DNA of 61,777 bases. Source: CAYSNP01 sp964432485. Lineage in GTDB: Bacteria > Bacillota > Clostridia > Christensenellales > DTU072. This document shows positions 60,426 through 61,777 of the stretch, piece after piece. Made by a program: the position numbers and the translations under genes. Position 1 is the stretch's first letter; the number at the start of each line of letters is the position of its first letter. Below the pieces are notes generated by a model. That model was given only the letters and a program-made list of their open reading frames with translations, made no database searches and was not told where the DNA came from. The stretch covers positions 1 through 61,777 of the forward strand of contig CAYSNP010000006.1 in NCBI GenBank assembly GCA_964432485.1, given 5' to 3'.

Positions 60426-61667
60426 CTAACTTAGATATGTTTTATTTATATCTACCGCTTTACCGCTTTTGCGAGATACTTCCGCACCAAAAGCTATAAG
60501 ATGGCTTGCAACAGATTGCTTTATCCCCGTTTGCTCATTTTTTGAAAAAAGAGCGGTAACTAAAGCGCTATCCCCACCCCCGTGTCCTCCTATATTAAAG
60601 CGAACTTTTACCCTTTTGTTCTTGCCTATAAATGGCTTAATGATAATTTTGCGCTTTTCCATTATGCCACGAATCTCTCCATGAGTGCCTCTTATAGCTA
60701 TTTCTCTTATCAAATCCTTAGAAAAAGCAGTCATTGTAAGGTTTGCGCGTACTCCGTTTTCAAACACCATTTGCACATTTTGGTAGTCCACTACATCGTT
60801 GCCGGCAGCATAAACACATTTGCCGTAAGGACCTTCTTTAATAGCTTTTGTCAACTTTTCTACCGTAGCAATGCCATCGTCAGGAAGCACCGAGTACGGC
60901 CAAAAATGCTTTTTGCCCAAGGCAATAATTTTTTTGAAGTTATCAATATAAATGCGCTTAGCGCTATAAGGACATTTGCGCTCATATGGGCAATTGTCAG
61001 TACAGCGAGAAGGCGCTCCACTAGGAGCGCATTCAGGGCGAAAATGGATAAGCTCTCCGTCGGAGCTAACAGTTTTGCATAAAGAGCCTGCTAAATACTG
61101 CAAAATATCAGTATCGTGACAGCATTTGGCAAGTATCATTGGATTAGATTCTTTTTCCGATGCCCAATTACCCCTTACAAAGCTATGCGCCATATGCCAA
61201 TAGCCTACATTTTCTGTTTGTTCAATGGAAATTAGCCTACCTATTGTTCCTGCTTCTATCAATGCTTTAAGTTGCTGATAAAACGGAGTATATCGTAGCA
61301 CATGGCAAACGATCACCTTGCGCCCTAACCTTTCTGCTGCCTTTTCAATTTCTAAACATTCTGCAGCAGAGCGGGCAATAGGCTTTTCCAGTAAGATATC
61401 ATATCCTAGCGCCAGCGCTTGCATCGTTATATTGTAATGTGTATGGTCAGGTGTGCATATAAATAAGTAATCTGATAATTTGCCTTTGGCAAAGAAATCC
61501 TTTTCGTTACTAAATAAGCAGTCTTGAGGTAACGCAAAGGCTGAGCGTGCTTGTTCCAGCCTACTGGGGTTGTAATCGCATACCGCGCTAAGTTGCCCTT
61601 TATCTTTTGCCGCTCCGGCATAGACAATGCCTCTTTGCCCGTACCCTATAACCGAAAATGTATTCAT
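60426..61667 (-). CDS. Gfo/Idh/MocA-family oxidoreductase with internal Cys cluster (2)
   Basis: A 413-residue NAD(P)-dependent oxidoreductase beginning MNTFSVIGYGQRGIVYAGAAKDKG, with LLEKPIARS near residue 90 and the HxxD region CHDTDILQYL near 185. The same C-x3-C-x5-C-P insertion as in the gene at 44061 is present (CTDNCPYERKCPYS near residue 221), so the two are close paralogues. First gene of an operon with the GPH symporter. Likely a sugar or polyol dehydrogenase. Confidence 0.87.
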   Translation of the reverse strand: MNTFSVIGYGQRGIVYAGAAKDKGQLSAVCDYNPSRLEQARSAFALPQDCLFSNEKDFFAKGKLSDYLFICTPDHTHYNITMQALALGYDILLEKPIARSAAECLEIEKAAERLGRKVIVCHVLRYTPFYQQLKALIEAGTIGRLISIEQTENVGYWHMAHSFVRGNWASEKESNPMILAKCCHDTDILQYLAGSLCKTVSSDGELIHFRPECAPSGAPSRCTDNCPYERKCPYSAKRIYIDNFKKIIALGKKHFWPYSVLPDDGIATVEKLTKAIKEGPYGKCVYAAGNDVVDYQNVQMVFENGVRANLTMTAFSKDLIREIAIRGTHGEIRGIMEKRKIIIKPFIGKNKRVKVRFNIGGHGGGDSALVTALFSKNEQTGIKQSVASHLIAFGAEVSRKSGKAVDINKTYLS

Positions 61668-61693
61668 TTTTACCTATTGTGCTTTTTTATGCT

Positions 61694-61722
61694 ATTATAA
61701 CATACCTATCAGAAAAGATAAA
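61694..61722 (-). promoter_or_regulatory. Possible promoter of the Gfo-GPH operon
   Basis: A perfect reverse-strand TATAAT at 61694-61699 lies 26 bp before the ATG; the -35 at 17 bp (TTTATC) is weak. Nothing else is supported from 61723 to the window end. Confidence 0.4.
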
Positions 61723-61777
61723 GGTAAGTTGTAAAATGAATTGTCGCAAGTGAGCAAAAAGAGATGCTCCAAAAGTA

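Overview
The window looks like a chromosomal segment of an anaerobic, low-GC, spore-forming member of the Clostridia (Bacillota). I infer this from the dipicolinate synthase pair, SpoVG, type III glutamine synthetase, the Clostridia-typical order ecfA1-ecfA2-ecfT-truA-rplM-rpsI, a J-domain/DUF5685 cluster, a glycyl radical enzyme with its activase, and A+T-rich intergenic DNA with strong Shine-Dalgarno (SD) sites. The species cannot be named from the sequence. I saw no rRNA, tRNA, CRISPR array, transposase, phage or plasmid genes.

Layout. 1-1200 is non-coding DNA made of tandem 332-bp repeats and arrays of tiny hairpins. 1226-5133 is an operon of a YhhN-like membrane protein, metF and metH. 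5154-6503 encodes dipicolinate synthase (reverse strand), followed by an asparagine-synthetase-like protein without the glutaminase cysteine, a repeat lipoprotein and an XRE regulator. 9880-16955 (reverse) holds a DUF421/DUF4363 pair, a sugar symporter, S9/L13, truA and the ECF transporter core. 17132-20512 is a ferrous-iron (Feo) locus with a DtxR-like regulator. 20879-28927 has glnA type III, ung, a Cys-rich mini-protein divergent from an ArsR regulator, the J-like/DUF5685 cluster, trpS and thrC. 28938-35224 carries prfA, a YqhQ-PrmC fusion, rpmE, an MDR oxidoreductase and murC. 35391-43856 holds spoVG, trxB, a lipoprotein M1 peptidase, small zinc-ribbon proteins, a PIG-L deacetylase, UPF0316, a Na/Pi transporter and a GH18-like protein. 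44061-53350 (reverse) contains a glycyl radical enzyme operon and an RpiB-like/MMSDH operon. 53569-61667 has an M23 lipoprotein, a C69 dipeptidase interrupted by a stop codon, a thioesterase, a GH29 fucosidase, and a second GPH symporter plus Gfo/Idh/MocA pair, with two more blocks of the hairpin repeat.

How the genes work together. Methionine/folate, ECF vitamin uptake, iron uptake and nitrogen assimilation form the housekeeping part. The right third is catabolic: fucosidase, GPH transporters, paired Gfo/Idh/MocA oxidoreductases, a glycyl radical enzyme, aldehyde dehydrogenases and a CoA-acylating semialdehyde dehydrogenase suggest anaerobic use of host or plant sugars and polyols.

The most unusual signals are: (1) arrays of perfectly self-complementary mini-hairpins whose stems differ while the spacers stay constant; (2) near absence of GATC outside feoB (10 sites in about 59 kb by hand scan) against nine sites inside feoB, suggesting GATC avoidance and recent acquisition of feoB; (3) an asparagine synthetase-like protein lacking the glutaminase residues; (4) an 18-cysteine mini-protein facing an ArsR regulator; (5) a structured leader upstream of a zinc-ribbon gene. 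All reading was by eye; counts and alignments were not computed.
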